A DNA stretch of 57,063 nucleotides, taken from NCBI GenBank assembly GCA_003216435.1, contig QCIW01000006.1, forward strand, positions 1 through 57,063, written 5' to 3'. This document shows positions 18,592 through 28,324 of the stretch, in pieces (within the stretch, counting starts at the first letter, position 1; every line of letters starts with the position of its first letter). The position numbers and the translations under genes were made by a program. This DNA comes from Prochlorococcus sp. AG-402-N21 (GTDB lineage: Bacteria > Cyanobacteriota > Cyanobacteriia > PCC-6307 > Cyanobiaceae). The notes under the pieces were generated by a model. That model was not told the origin of the DNA. It ran no database searches and saw nothing but the letters and a program-made list of their open reading frames with translations.

Positions 18592-19911
18592 ATGCTTGTT
18601 AGTCGTGGTAGAAACCCAAGTGCAGGAGAAGTAATAACTCAGTTATTACTAAATAAAGAATTAAGAGGAAGGGTTTTGACAACCCTTGCGCTTCTTCTTC
18701 TTGTACGTCTTGGGATATATATACCTTTACCAGGTATTGATAGAGAAGCTTTCAAAAGTTTTATTGAACAAGGGGGACAGCTTATAGGCTTTTTGGATAT
18801 TTTTACTGGAGGAGGGATTTCCACTTTGGGCATCTTTGCTCTTGGCATTTTGCCCTTTATTAATGCGTCAATAATTATTCAATTATTGACGGCTGCTTTG
18901 CCTCAGTTGGAAGATTTACAAAAAAATGAAGGAGAGGCTGGAAGACGAAAGATTTCGCAAATTACAAGATATGTGGCATTGGGTTGGGGTCTTGCTCAAA
19001 GTGTTGTGTTTTCATTGGTATTAAGGAGCTATGCAGTTGAAAGTTTGAGCGAATTATCTTTTGTAGTTCAAACGTCACTTGCACTAGTTACTGGTTCAAT
19101 TATTGTCATGTGGTTGAGTGAAATCATTACTGAGAAAGGAATAGGTCAAGGTGCTTCATTAGTGATCTTTTTAAATATTGTTGCTACTTTGCCTAAAGCT
19201 CTTAGTTCAACTATAGAGAAAGCTCAAACTGGAGATAGAACTGATGTTGTAGGAATAATTGTTCTTTTATTAGTTTTTTTGATAACAATTATAGGAATTA
19301 TCTTTGTCCAGGAGGGTTCTAGAAGAATACCTATTGTAAGTGCAAAAAGACAGATAGGTGGAACTGCTTTGTTACCTAGTAGGCAAAGTTATCTGCCATT
19401 GAAACTGAATGCTGGTGGGGTAATGCCAATTATCTTTGCTTCTGCCTTGATATTTCTACCAATAACAATTGCTAATCTGACTAAAAATCAAATCTTAATA
19501 AGAATAGCTAGTTCGTTGAACCCTAGTGCTTCAAACCCTTGGCCATACGCGATAACTTTCTTTGCTTTAATTTTAGGCTTTGCATATTTTTATGCATCTT
19601 TGACCATTAACCCTGTAGATATTTCTGCAAATTTGAAAAGAGGAGGAGTCGCTGTGCCAGGAGTTAGGCCTGGGAGCGCAACATCTAATTATATTTCTGG
19701 AGTTCAAAATAGATTAACTTTGCTTGGGGGCTTATTTCTAGGTTCTGTTGCGATTATCCCCGCTGCTGTCGAGAGAGCTACGAATGTCCAAACATTTCAG
19801 GGTTTAGGAGCTACTTCTTTATTAATCCTGGTTGGTGTGGCAATAGATACTGCTAAACAAGTCCAAACATATGTCATATCCCAAAGATATGAAGGTCTTG
19901 TTAGACAGTAA
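18592..19911 (+). CDS. secY: Preprotein translocase subunit SecY
   Basis: Protein of 439 residues with about ten hydrophobic helices. The plug region (FLDIFTGGGISTLGIFALGI) and cytoplasmic loop motifs (RRIPIVSAKR; NLKRGGVAVPGVRPG) are present. SecY forms the protein-conducting channel with SecE/SecG in the plasma and thylakoid membranes. It sits in the standard place after rplO, with an 82-base AT-rich gap. Confidence 0.97.
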   Translation: MLVSRGRNPSAGEVITQLLLNKELRGRVLTTLALLLLVRLGIYIPLPGIDREAFKSFIEQGGQLIGFLDIFTGGGISTLGIFALGILPFINASIIIQLLTAALPQLEDLQKNEGEAGRRKISQITRYVALGWGLAQSVVFSLVLRSYAVESLSELSFVVQTSLALVTGSIIVMWLSEIITEKGIGQGASLVIFLNIVATLPKALSSTIEKAQTGDRTDVVGIIVLLLVFLITIIGIIFVQEGSRRIPIVSAKRQIGGTALLPSRQSYLPLKLNAGGVMPIIFASALIFLPITIANLTKNQILIRIASSLNPSASNPWPYAITFFALILGFAYFYASLTINPVDISANLKRGGVAVPGVRPGSATSNYISGVQNRLTLLGGLFLGSVAIIPAAVERATNVQTFQGLGATSLLILVGVAIDTAKQVQTYVISQRYEGLVRQ

Positions 19912-19951
19912 ACTTTTTAAAGCTTTATTTATTATTTAAAAATATTTTTAG

Positions 19952-20500
19952 ATGAAAGAACGTCTTCTATTTCTTGGCCCTCCAGGAGCAGGCAAAGGTA
20001 CCCAGGCCGCACTTCTATCGAAAAAGAATCATCTTTTGCATTTGTCCACGGGTGATTTATTGCGTATAGAAGTCTCAGCTGGCACTGTTTTGGGAAAAAA
20101 AGCAGCTTTGATTATGGATAAAGGAGAGTTGGTAAGTGATGAAATTGTTTTGTCAATTGTTCAGAAAAATTTATCTGGTCAAAGTCAAGGTTGGTTATTA
20201 GATGGATTTCCGCGAAACCTTGTTCAGGCAAAGGCTTTGGAACCATTACTTGAAGAGATTATGCAGCCTATACAAGCGGTAATTTTGATAGAAGCTAATG
20301 ATGAGATTTTAGTGAAGAGACTGCTTGAACGTGGAAGAGCTGACGATAATGAAAAAGTGATAAGAAACCGCTTAGAGATTTATAGAGATAAAACTGCCCC
20401 TTTAATAAATTATTACTCGGTTAAAGGCCTTTTAAAATCTGTTAAAGGCAATGATGAAGTAAATATTGTGGCCAAAAGAATCCAAGAAGCTTTAAATTGA
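19952..20500 (+). CDS. adk: Adenylate kinase
   Basis: Protein of 182 residues, the short form with a reduced LID. P-loop GPPGAGKGTQ is near residues 8-17, the AMP-binding LSTGDLLR and the signature WLLDGFPRNLVQA follow. It interconverts ATP, AMP and ADP. Position between secY and rpmJ is conserved in bacteria. Confidence 0.96.
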   Translation: MKERLLFLGPPGAGKGTQAALLSKKNHLLHLSTGDLLRIEVSAGTVLGKKAALIMDKGELVSDEIVLSIVQKNLSGQSQGWLLDGFPRNLVQAKALEPLLEEIMQPIQAVILIEANDEILVKRLLERGRADDNEKVIRNRLEIYRDKTAPLINYYSVKGLLKSVKGNDEVNIVAKRIQEALN

Positions 20501-20547
20501 ACGATGTAGTAAAATTATTGTTTGGTATTGAATAGAGCAACACCCTT

Positions 20548-20664
20548 ATGAAGGTTAGATCCTCAGTCAAAAAAATTGATCCTGACGATCAGATCGTGAA
20601 GCGCCGAGGTCGCATTTACGTCATCAACAAGAAAAAACCTCGCAACAAACAACGTCAGGGTTAA
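20548..20664 (+). CDS. rpmJ: 50S ribosomal protein L36, cysteine-free (YkgO-like) form
   Basis: A 38-residue protein starting [11 protein letters not shown] and ending NKQRQG. Its place between adk and rpsM is that of rpmJ. Canonical L36 has three Cys and a His that bind zinc; here there is no cysteine and the middle [15 protein letters not shown] resembles the alternative E. coli L36 (YkgO, with CQIVKRKGRLYVICK). So it is a zinc-free L36 in the canonical locus. Confidence 0.92.
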   Translation: MKVRSSVKKIDPDDQIVKRRGRIYVINKKKPRNKQRQG

Positions 20665-20673
20665 AGCTCTGGC

Positions 20674-20696
20674 AATAATCTTGGAAACAAATTATT
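20674..20696 (+). ncRNA. Weak hairpin with GGAAACA loop after rpmJ (possible regulatory RNA element)
   Basis: AATAAT (20674-20679) pairs with ATTATT (20691-20696) around CTTGGAAACAA. The loop carries GGAAACA, the heptamer conserved in loops of the cyanobacterial Yfr2 RNA family, and a T-run follows near 20712. The stem is only six A-T pairs, so chance is likely. Recorded because the gap to rpsM (126 bases) is otherwise unexplained. Confidence 0.15.
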
Positions 20697-20790
20697 AGTT
20701 TTTACTGGTAATTTTTTTTAAGTATCCAACCTAATATCTCAACTATAGGTCGGTTAATTAGTTCTCTTCCTTTCTCCATTAAACAATTAA

Positions 20791-21156
20791 GTGGCACGGA
20801 TTGCAGGCATCGACATACCTCGCGAAAAGCGAGTTGAAGTAGCCCTCACATACATCTATGGAATTGGCTTAACAAGAGCCAAAACTATCCTTGTAAAAAC
20901 AGGGGTTAATCCTGACATTCGTGTTAAGGATTTGGATGATGGTGATGTACAGAAGCTCAGACAAGCAACTGAAAGCTTCACTCTTGAAGGTGATTTACGT
21001 CGTCAAGAAGGTATGGCGTTGAAAAGATTACAGGACATAGGTTGCGTGAGAGGACGTCGTCATCGAATGAGTCTCCCAGTTAGAGGACAGCGCACACGAA
21101 CTAATGCGAGAACTCGTAGAGGTTCTCGTAAAACAGTTGCGGGTAGGAAGAAATAA
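20791..21156 (+). CDS. rpsM: 30S ribosomal protein S13
   Basis: Protein of 121 residues with a GTG start. [20 protein letters not shown] at the N-terminus, and the C-terminal [17 protein letters not shown] signature, which contacts P-site tRNA. First gene after a 126-base gap following rpmJ, so it may have its own promoter. Confidence 0.97.
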   Translation: MARIAGIDIPREKRVEVALTYIYGIGLTRAKTILVKTGVNPDIRVKDLDDGDVQKLRQATESFTLEGDLRRQEGMALKRLQDIGCVRGRRHRMSLPVRGQRTRTNARTRRGSRKTVAGRKK

Positions 21157-21212
21157 ATAATTTTTCAGCTCAGCTTTAAAATCTCTCATCTTTTTCTAAA
21201 AGGCCCCCAAAT

Positions 21213-21605
21213 ATGGCCACACCCACTAAGAAAACTGGTTCCAAAAAGGTCAAGCGCAACGTCCCAAATGGAGTTGTGCATATTCAAAGCACCTTTAATA
21301 ACACAATAGTTTCTATAACTGATACGTCAGGGCAAGTCATTTCATGGTCATCTGCTGGTGCCAGCGGCTTTAAAGGTGCCAGGAAAGGTACGCCATTCGC
21401 TGCACAAACAGCAGCAGAAGCCGCAGCCAGAAAGGCCTTAGAGCAAGGTATGCGTCAAATAGAAGTACTTGTTCGTGGTCCAGGATCAGGACGTGAAACA
21501 GCTATTAGAGCTTTACAAGTTGCTGGTCTTGAGATCACATTGATTCGTGATGTCACTCCTCTTCCCCATAACGGATGCAGGAGACCTAAACGCCGTCGCG
21601 TTTAA
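21213..21605 (+). CDS. rpsK: 30S ribosomal protein S11
   Basis: Protein of 130 residues. [19 protein letters not shown] and the C-terminal [18 protein letters not shown] are conserved. S11 lines the 30S platform near the E-site mRNA. It lies between rpsM and rpoA in the standard alpha-operon order; rpsD is absent from this cluster, as in other cyanobacteria. Confidence 0.97.
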   Translation: MATPTKKTGSKKVKRNVPNGVVHIQSTFNNTIVSITDTSGQVISWSSAGASGFKGARKGTPFAAQTAAEAAARKALEQGMRQIEVLVRGPGSGRETAIRALQVAGLEITLIRDVTPLPHNGCRRPKRRRV

Positions 21606-21670
21606 CTAATTCACAATTCACTTTAATTAGTGAAAACTTAATTGTCCCTTTTCTCTATCTTCTTAGACCG

Positions 21671-22606
21671 TTGCCATACCAGATTGACCGAATTGAGCAT
21701 CAAGTCTCTAAAGACCGCTCCCAAACAGGGGTTTTTCTTATAGGCCCACTTGAAAGAGGGCAAGCTACCACTCTTGGAAATTCCTTGCGAAGAGTACTTA
21801 TGGGTGGAATCGAGGGTAGTGCTGTTACAGCTGTTCGAATAGCAGGTATTAACCATGAATATGCAACTATCCCAGGTGTTAGGGAGGATGTGTTAGATAT
21901 TCTTCTGAATTGTAAGCAGCTTTCTGTTAATAGTCGCAGTGAAGAACTAGAGATAGGAAGACTTGTAGTTTCTGGACCTGCTGAAGTAAAAGCAAAAGAT
22001 ATTCAATTCTCTTCACAAGTTGAAGTTATAGATGGGGAAAGGCCAATAGCAACAGTCAATGAAGGACATAATCTGGAACTTGAATTGCACGTAGAAAGAG
22101 GTTCTGGTTATCGTCCTGTTGATCGTCATAATGAAGAAACCACAGCAATTGATTTACTTCAGATTGATGCTGTTTTTATGCCAGTAGAAAGAGTTAATTT
22201 CACAATTGATGAGACAGCAGTTGCGGAAGGTGGTTCTACCAGAGAAAGACTTCGTATGGAGATAGTTACAAATGGTTCTACCACTCCAGATGATGCAATG
22301 GCAGAAGCTGCAAATCAGTTAATAGAGCTTTTCCAGCCTTTGGCAACAGTTACAATGGTGGAAGAAGTTCCTCAAGAGCCTGAGCCTTCTGCTGAAGCTC
22401 AAATACCTCTTGAAGAGCTTAATCTTTCAGTTAGAGCTTACAACTGTCTCAAGCGTGCTCAAGTCAATTCAGTATCTGACTTGATGGGCTTCAGTTATGA
22501 AGATCTTTTAGAGATTAAGAACTTCGGTTCTAAATCTGCAGATGAGGTTATTGAGGCTCTAGAAAGAATAGGAATAACCATTCCTCAAAGCAGGACTTCT
22601 GCTTGA
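21671..22606 (+). CDS. rpoA: RNA polymerase alpha subunit
   Basis: Protein of 311 residues with a TTG start ([10 protein letters not shown] follows). The N-terminal dimerisation domain with [20 protein letters not shown] and the C-terminal alpha-CTD ([21 protein letters not shown], then [17 protein letters not shown]) are separated by an acidic linker at about 235-250. The alpha-CTD binds UP elements and activators. Confidence 0.97.
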   Translation: MPYQIDRIEHQVSKDRSQTGVFLIGPLERGQATTLGNSLRRVLMGGIEGSAVTAVRIAGINHEYATIPGVREDVLDILLNCKQLSVNSRSEELEIGRLVVSGPAEVKAKDIQFSSQVEVIDGERPIATVNEGHNLELELHVERGSGYRPVDRHNEETTAIDLLQIDAVFMPVERVNFTIDETAVAEGGSTRERLRMEIVTNGSTTPDDAMAEAANQLIELFQPLATVTMVEEVPQEPEPSAEAQIPLEELNLSVRAYNCLKRAQVNSVSDLMGFSYEDLLEIKNFGSKSADEVIEALERIGITIPQSRTSA

Positions 22607-22645
22607 ATTCCAATCTTAACTAGTTCCACAAAGCTATTAAAAACG

Positions 22646-22996
22646 ATGAGACATCAACTACGAGTACCAAAGCTGGGTAGACCTGCTGATCAGAGAAAAG
22701 CTATGCTGCGTGGATTGACTACTCAATTGATCCGTGAAGGACGTCTTACAACAACTAAAACAAAAGCTAAGGCAATAAGAGATGAAGCAGAGAAAATGAT
22801 TACTTTAGCCAAGGAAGGTAGCCTAGCTTCAAGAAGAAAGGCAATAGGATATATCTATGATAAGCAATTAGTTCATGCTCTTTTTGATAAGGCTCAAGAC
22901 AGGTATGGGGATAGGAATGGTGGTTATACCCGCATAGTAAGAACAGTTCCAAGAAGAGGAGATAATGCAGAAATGGCTATTATTGAACTCGTTTAG
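22646..22996 (+). CDS. rplQ: 50S ribosomal protein L17
   Basis: Protein of 116 residues. The start [20 protein letters not shown], the [18 protein letters not shown] segment and the C-terminal [12 protein letters not shown] are family-typical. It directly follows rpoA (39 bases), the standard order. Confidence 0.97.
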   Translation: MRHQLRVPKLGRPADQRKAMLRGLTTQLIREGRLTTTKTKAKAIRDEAEKMITLAKEGSLASRRKAIGYIYDKQLVHALFDKAQDRYGDRNGGYTRIVRTVPRRGDNAEMAIIELV

Positions 22997-23035
22997 AAGA
23001 TAATTTATTTCTTTCAAAAATATTTTTAGAAAAAA

Positions 23036-23899
23036 TTGGTTTTATCTAGCCATAAAGCTGGACAATCTTTAGAAAAGAGAATTGGTTTATCTCTTCAATA
23101 TGATGGATCAGGCTTTTGTGGGTGGCAAAGGCAAAAACATGGAGAAAGTGTCCAAGGATGCATAGAGAAAGCTATCTCTGAATTAGATCCTTATAGACCT
23201 ATAAAAGTTATTGCTGCAGGAAGAACTGATAGTGGTGTGCATGCTGCAGGTCAGGTTGTGCACTTTGATTGCTCAGGGCATATTCCTGCAAATCGCTGGG
23301 CTTCAGCTTTGAATGGAAGATTGCCTAAAACTATAAGGATTAGAGAGTCAATTGCTAGACCTATGGATTGGCATGCATGTTATTCCGCGATTTATCGACG
23401 TTATCGATATACGATTTTTAATGCATGTAAACCAAATCTTTTTTTGTCGAATTGGACCTGGCATAAATATAATTTTCGCCTCGATGAGAAGTTAATGCAG
23501 AAAGCACTAGAAGGATTAATTGGGTTTCATGATTTTGGCGCGTTTCAAAGAGCTGGGAGTAATAGAGCACATTCTTGGACAACGATTCAAGAGGTTCAGT
23601 TGATTAGGCAAGGTGATTTAATTTCTATCGATATTCAGGCTTCTGGATTTTTGTATGGAATGGTTCGACTTTTAATAGGACAATTGGTTGCTATTGGCGA
23701 ACATAAATTAAGTCTTGAAATGTTTGAAAAACGCTGGAAAGAGTGCCGCCGATTTGAAATCAGAGAAGCAGCACCTCCACGAGGACTTTGTTTCATTCGT
23801 GCTGGATATAAAGATTTAATTTTTTCTGAATCTGCTTGGTTTGAAAGTTTTCCTCAATATTTTTTATCTACTATTGATCCTCCAATGAATCCTTCTTGA
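23036..23899 (+). CDS. truA: tRNA pseudouridine synthase A
   Basis: Protein of 287 residues with a TTG start. [14 protein letters not shown] and the catalytic-aspartate motif [18 protein letters not shown] (D near residue 64) are intact, as is GSGF-like [16 protein letters not shown]. It modifies U38-U40 in the tRNA anticodon arm. It sits between rplQ and rplM, a conserved arrangement in cyanobacteria. Confidence 0.95.
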   Translation: MVLSSHKAGQSLEKRIGLSLQYDGSGFCGWQRQKHGESVQGCIEKAISELDPYRPIKVIAAGRTDSGVHAAGQVVHFDCSGHIPANRWASALNGRLPKTIRIRESIARPMDWHACYSAIYRRYRYTIFNACKPNLFLSNWTWHKYNFRLDEKLMQKALEGLIGFHDFGAFQRAGSNRAHSWTTIQEVQLIRQGDLISIDIQASGFLYGMVRLLIGQLVAIGEHKLSLEMFEKRWKECRRFEIREAAPPRGLCFIRAGYKDLIFSESAWFESFPQYFLSTIDPPMNPS

Positions 23900-24060
23900 A
23901 AATTTTTCAAAAATTGAAGGTTTGCATGAATTAAAAAGGCCTTATTAAAGTGTAAAATAATAGGTTGAATCTCTCTATTCCTATATATGGGTTTTAGAGG
24001 TTTATATATCCAACACTATTTGTGAAAATAGTGGCGCTTTAATACTGGCCTCACGGGGCG

Positions 24061-24513
24061 ATGAACAAGACAACTATTCCAAAATCAGATTCCATCAATC
24101 GCCGTTGGTATGTGGTGGATGCAGATAATCAAACTCTTGGCAGGCTTGCCACGGAGGTTGCCTCAATTCTTAGAGGCAAAAAAAAAGCTACTTTTACTCC
24201 TCATTTAGATACAGGAGATTTTGTAGTTGTTATTAATGCTGAAAAGATTCAAGTGAGTGGGAATAAAGCTGAGCAGAAGCTTTATAGAAGACATTCAGGC
24301 CGTCCTGGAGGAATGAAAGTAGAAACTTTTCAAGCTTTGCAAGAAAGAATTCCTGAAAGGATTGTTGAGACAGCAATTAAAGGGATGCTTCCACATAATG
24401 CTCTAGGAAGACAGATATTTCGTAAACTTAAGGTCTATAAAGGTTCTGAACATCCTCATTCCGCTCAAAATCCTGAAGTTTTGAAGTTTGATTCTCCTGC
24501 TCTATCACAATGA
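24061..24513 (+). CDS. rplM: 50S ribosomal protein L13
   Basis: Protein of 150 residues. [19 protein letters not shown] and the [20 protein letters not shown] signature are conserved. It follows a 161-base gap after truA, the likely site of a promoter. It overlaps rpsI by 4 bases (ATGA). Confidence 0.97.
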   Translation: MNKTTIPKSDSINRRWYVVDADNQTLGRLATEVASILRGKKKATFTPHLDTGDFVVVINAEKIQVSGNKAEQKLYRRHSGRPGGMKVETFQALQERIPERIVETAIKGMLPHNALGRQIFRKLKVYKGSEHPHSAQNPEVLKFDSPALSQ

Positions 24514-24920
24514 ACAGTTCTATTGAAAAAAAGGTTGTTTACTGGGGCACTGGCCGCAGAAAAACATCAGTTGCCAGAGTGCGTTTAGTCCCAGGGAAAG
24601 GGACTATTACAATTAATGGTCGTCCTGGTGATCATTATTTAAATTTTAATCCTGCCTATTTATCTGCAGTTAAATCTCCATTAGAAACTCTTGGCTTAGG
24701 AGATGCATATGACGTGTTAGTTAATGTTTATGGAGGAGGTCTTACTGGACAGGCTGATGCAATTAAACAAGGAGCTGCAAGGGCTTTATGTGAACTTTCG
24801 CCAGATAATCGAAAGCCTTTAAAAATCGAGGGTCATCTCAGTAGAGATCCAAGAGCTAAAGAACGAAGAAAATATGGCCTTAAGAAGGCGCGTAAAGCAC
24901 CTCAGTTCTCTAAGCGCTAA
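24510..24920 (+). CDS. rpsI: 30S ribosomal protein S9
   Basis: Protein of 136 residues. [35 protein letters not shown] and the basic C-terminal tail ending FSKR, which contacts P-site tRNA, are intact. Translation is probably coupled to rplM through the overlapping start and stop. Confidence 0.97.
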   Translation: MNSSIEKKVVYWGTGRRKTSVARVRLVPGKGTITINGRPGDHYLNFNPAYLSAVKSPLETLGLGDAYDVLVNVYGGGLTGQADAIKQGAARALCELSPDNRKPLKIEGHLSRDPRAKERRKYGLKKARKAPQFSKR

Positions 24921-24958
24921 CAATTTCGCTTTTCCTCCTATTTTTTAATTCAATTTCA

Positions 24959-25249
24959 ATGCCTAAATCTGACATTCATCCGAAGTGGTATCCCGAAGCA
25001 AAAGTTATTTGCAATGGTGAGGTGGTTATGACAACTGGCTCAACCAAAGAAGAGTTACATGTTGATGTTTGGAGTGGTAATCATCCATTCTTTACCGGTA
25101 CCCAAAAGATTTTAGATACAGAAGGTCGGGTTGATAGATTTATGCGTAAATATGGAATGGCTACAGACGAAAGTGATTCTAAGGAAAATAAAAAATCTTC
25201 TGATACGAAAATAAATGAGAGTTCTTCAAATTCATCTAAAGAAAAGTAA
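24959..25249 (+). CDS. rpmE: 50S ribosomal protein L31 with extended C-terminus
   Basis: Protein of 96 residues. The L31 body (MPKSDIHPKWYPEAKVICNG to FMRKYGM) spans about 66 residues. Only one Cys is present and the CxxC zinc knuckle is missing, so it is a C-minus L31, common in cyanobacteria. A Ser/Lys/Asn/Glu-rich, probably disordered tail of about 28 residues follows, longer than usual. Confidence 0.93.
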   Translation: MPKSDIHPKWYPEAKVICNGEVVMTTGSTKEELHVDVWSGNHPFFTGTQKILDTEGRVDRFMRKYGMATDESDSKENKKSSDTKINESSSNSSKEK

Positions 25250-25284
25250 ATCGGCTTTAATAATGTAAAAATTATGAGGTGTTG

Positions 25285-26388
25285 ATGGGTATGGACTCTT
25301 CAACCCTGAAGTCAAGATTAGAGACAGCTAAGACAAGTTTCAGGAATCTGGAATTGCAATTAGCTGATCCTGATGTGGCATCAGACCCTAAAAAACTACA
25401 AAATATTGCTCGAGAAAGATCTCGATTGGAACCTCTTGTTCTGGATTATGAAGCCTTGCAGAATTTTGAAAAAGAATTCGCGGAAGCTAGAGATTTATAT
25501 AAAGCCAGTAAAGATGATAAAGACATGGAATCTCTCGCTCAAGAAGAAATGCAGCGTTTGAATTTATTAAAGGAGGAATTACTTAAGAAACTTACATTAG
25601 CTCTTTTACCTAAAGACCCACGTGATGAAAAAAGTGTAATGCTTGAAATAAGAGCAGGTGCTGGTGGAGATGAAGCATGTATTTGGGCTGGAGATCTAGC
25701 TCGAATGTATGAACGCTATGGTCAAAGAGTTGGCTGGATTGTTAAACCAATTAGTTCAACAGAAGCTGATATGGGTGGATTTAGAGAATTGATTATTTCG
25801 GTCAAGGGAGAATCAGTTTTTAGCCAACTTAAATTTGAAGCAGGAGTCCATAGGGTCCAGAGAGTACCTGCTACAGAATCTCAAGGAAGAGTGCATACTT
25901 CTACAGCCACTGTTGCAGTGATGCCAGAAGCAGATCCAGTAGAAGTTCAGATTGAAGCGACAGATATAGAAATTAGTTCTGCTCGTTCAGGTGGAGCAGG
26001 AGGACAGAATGTTAATAAAGTAGAAACAGCAATTGATTTATTTCATAAACCAACAGGTATTAGAGTTTTTTGTACACAAGAACGTTCTCAACTACAAAAT
26101 AGAGAAAGGGCATTTGAAATTTTACGAGCAAAATTATTGGAAATTGAAATAGCAGAAGCCAATGCTAAAGAGAGATCTGCAAGGTTAGCTCAAGTGGGAA
26201 CAGGAGATAGAAGTGAGAAAATTCGAACATATAATTACAAAGATAATCGCACTACAGATCATAGATTAGGTTCTAACTTCCCGTTGGAAAGTATTTTGAC
26301 CGGGCAGCTAGAAGCCTTGATAGATGCCTGTATTGCTAAAGAACAAAAACAGAAACTTGAAGCATTAGCTGAAGAACCTAACGATTAA
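25285..26388 (+). CDS. prfA: Peptide chain release factor 1
   Basis: Protein of about 367 residues starting at the ATG at 25285 (a GTG 6 bases earlier and an ATG 6 bases later are alternatives). The catalytic GGQ is in [18 protein letters not shown] and the PAT-type codon-recognition segment in [16 protein letters not shown]. It releases peptides at UAA/UAG. The stop shares TTAA with the convergent HNH gene. Confidence 0.96.
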   Translation: MGMDSSTLKSRLETAKTSFRNLELQLADPDVASDPKKLQNIARERSRLEPLVLDYEALQNFEKEFAEARDLYKASKDDKDMESLAQEEMQRLNLLKEELLKKLTLALLPKDPRDEKSVMLEIRAGAGGDEACIWAGDLARMYERYGQRVGWIVKPISSTEADMGGFRELIISVKGESVFSQLKFEAGVHRVQRVPATESQGRVHTSTATVAVMPEADPVEVQIEATDIEISSARSGGAGGQNVNKVETAIDLFHKPTGIRVFCTQERSQLQNRERAFEILRAKLLEIEIAEANAKERSARLAQVGTGDRSEKIRTYNYKDNRTTDHRLGSNFPLESILTGQLEALIDACIAKEQKQKLEALAEEPND

Positions 26389-26891
26389 TTGATTGAGCCA
26401 ATTACATATTTTTCCCACTCTTGATTTTTGCCAGATTTAATTTGCCTTTGTGCTTCAAAGCTAAAGTTATTTATTGGTTTATGTGGTTTATTCTTTAAAG
26501 GCATTTTTGCTTCTTCAGGTGTTTTATTACCTTTAAGAACATTGCATGTTAAACATGCAGTGGTCACATTCTCCCAAGTATCAGACCCTTCCCTACTTCT
26601 AGGAACAATATGATCAATAGATAATTTTGGTCCTTTATATCCGCAGTATTGACAACTATTGCCGTCTCTTTGAAGAATATTTTTCCGAGTTAAAGGTATT
26701 TCTCTATAAGGTACTTTGATGAAATATCTAAGTCGAATAACGGATGGCAAATATATATTAGGCCTGATTTTCAAGTCAAGATTTTCCTCAAGACTTTCCG
26801 CCTTGCCTTTTAACATCAACACAGCTGCCCTTCGCCAGCTAGTGATGTTTAGAGGCTCATATGAAGCATTTAAAACTAGAACCTGGGCCAT
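26385..26891 (-). CDS. HNH endonuclease-family protein
   Basis: Protein of 168 residues. The N-terminal [19 protein letters not shown] is typical of a widespread cyanobacterial/bacterial HNH family, followed by a CQYC...CLTC zinc frame around the HNH core [19 protein letters not shown]. The catalytic His is in DHIVPRS. Biological role is unknown; family members are mostly chromosomal and not linked to restriction genes, and none is near here. Confidence 0.85.
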   Translation of the reverse strand: MAQVLVLNASYEPLNITSWRRAAVLMLKGKAESLEENLDLKIRPNIYLPSVIRLRYFIKVPYREIPLTRKNILQRDGNSCQYCGYKGPKLSIDHIVPRSREGSDTWENVTTACLTCNVLKGNKTPEEAKMPLKNKPHKPINNFSFEAQRQIKSGKNQEWEKYVIGSIN

Positions 26892-26972
26892 TTGAGCCCC
26901 TTAATGAATTCTCATGTTAATAGGACTACGAGTGAGGTGCAGTTTTTCTGATTACAGCTTAAATAAACTTGT

Positions 26973-28169
26973 ATGCAAGTATTTATGCAAGTAGCAGGAT
27001 CTCAAAAATTAAGTCATAACAATTCTTTGTTGGCAAGATTTGATCCTCGCCAAAGAGCATGGTTAGAAGTTAATTCATATGCAATTGAATCCAATGCCCG
27101 AAAATTAAACGAATTCATAGGCCCTCAATGTGATCTGATGGCCGTAGTAAAGGCTGATGGATATGGCCATGGAGCAGAGACTGTAGCTAAGGCAGCTTTA
27201 TTGGGGGGTGCGAAAAGTTTAGGTGTGGCAACACTTCAAGAAGGAATAGAACTTCGCAATGCTGGTTTGAGTTGTCAAATTCTAGTTCTTGGAAATTTGA
27301 CAAATGCCAATGAATTAGCTGCTTGCTTGCATTCGGATTTAATTCCAACTTTGAGCACTATTAGAGAAGCATTACTTTGCGAGAATTTGGCAGAAGGTTA
27401 TGGGAAGAAATTTAATGTTCATTTAAAGGTTGATACAGGTATGACAAGACTTGGCTGTGATTTTTCAGATGCTTTACAGCTATATAGATCAATTGGACAA
27501 CTTGAGAATATTCATTTAGAGGGAATTTATAGTCATCTTGCTTTTGCCGATGGAGATTTAAAAGGAGAAGGAGCATATGTTACCGAGCTTCAACAAAGCA
27601 GATTTGAAATACTTATCCGAGAGTTGGCCCATGAAAAAGAGTCTTTATGTTTTCATTTGGCAAATTCTGCCGGTACTCTTCGCTCATCAAGTTTGCATTA
27701 CGACATGGTCCGAGTTGGATTATCTCTTTATGGGGAAAATCCTTTGACTGATTATTCTTTAGATTTCTCTTTGCAGCAGGCAATGTCGGTGAAGGCTCGA
27801 GTAACACTCTTAAGAACTGTGCCAGCTGGTATAGGTGTAGGTTATGGCCACACTTTTAAGACGCAGAGAAAAACTCGTTTAGCTGTAGTGGGAATTGGTT
27901 ATGCAGATGGTGTTAGTAGAGGTCTTTCTGGGAAAATTTGTGCTCTACATAAAGGAAATTATTTACCTCAGGTAGGATCAATTGCTATGGATCAGTTGGT
28001 TTTAGATATAACAGAAAATCCTGAAATACAAGTTGGGGAAATTGTCACGTTGTTAGGTAAAGATGGAGACGCATCTATTAACACTCGTACATGGAGCGAT
28101 ATAAGTGGTTCAATTCCCTGGGAAGTTCTTTGTGGTTTTAAACATAGACTTCCAAGAGTCGTGGTTTGA
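26973..28169 (+). CDS. alr: Alanine racemase
   Basis: Protein of 398 residues. The PLP-lysine motif VVKADGYGHGAE, the mid-barrel VDTGMTRLG and the C-terminal catalytic-tyrosine region GIGYADGVSRGL are intact. It makes D-alanine for peptidoglycan. It lies upstream of the tRNA-Ser and within reach of other wall genes at 30.7-32.4 kb. Confidence 0.95.
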   Translation: MQVFMQVAGSQKLSHNNSLLARFDPRQRAWLEVNSYAIESNARKLNEFIGPQCDLMAVVKADGYGHGAETVAKAALLGGAKSLGVATLQEGIELRNAGLSCQILVLGNLTNANELAACLHSDLIPTLSTIREALLCENLAEGYGKKFNVHLKVDTGMTRLGCDFSDALQLYRSIGQLENIHLEGIYSHLAFADGDLKGEGAYVTELQQSRFEILIRELAHEKESLCFHLANSAGTLRSSSLHYDMVRVGLSLYGENPLTDYSLDFSLQQAMSVKARVTLLRTVPAGIGVGYGHTFKTQRKTRLAVVGIGYADGVSRGLSGKICALHKGNYLPQVGSIAMDQLVLDITENPEIQVGEIVTLLGKDGDASINTRTWSDISGSIPWEVLCGFKHRLPRVVV

Positions 28170-28235
28170 TAATTCTTTAATCACTAATAGTTTTTTTGGA
28201 AAGAAAGAATAACTTGATAAAGTATATCCGCACCT

Positions 28236-28324
28236 GGAGAGGTGGCTGAGTGGTTGAAAGCGGCTCCCTGCTAAGGAGTTACAGGAGGTAACTTCTGTCG
28301 AGGGTTCGAATCCCTCCCTCTCCG
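28236..28324 (+). tRNA. trnS: tRNA-Ser (anticodon GCT)
   Basis: An 89-nt class II tRNA. Acceptor GGAGAGG/CCTCTCC, anticodon stem GCTCC/GGAGT with loop CTGCTAA (anticodon GCT), a long variable arm ACAGGAGGTAACTTCTGT, and T arm GAGGG/CCCTC around TTCGAAT. Discriminator base G, no encoded CCA. It marks the left side of the accessory stretch at 28.3-30.7 kb. Confidence 0.95.

Noticed and set aside
28236-28324. tRNA-Ser as integration site of a mobile island
   Set aside because: No integrase gene and no repeated tRNA 3' end were found to the right of it.
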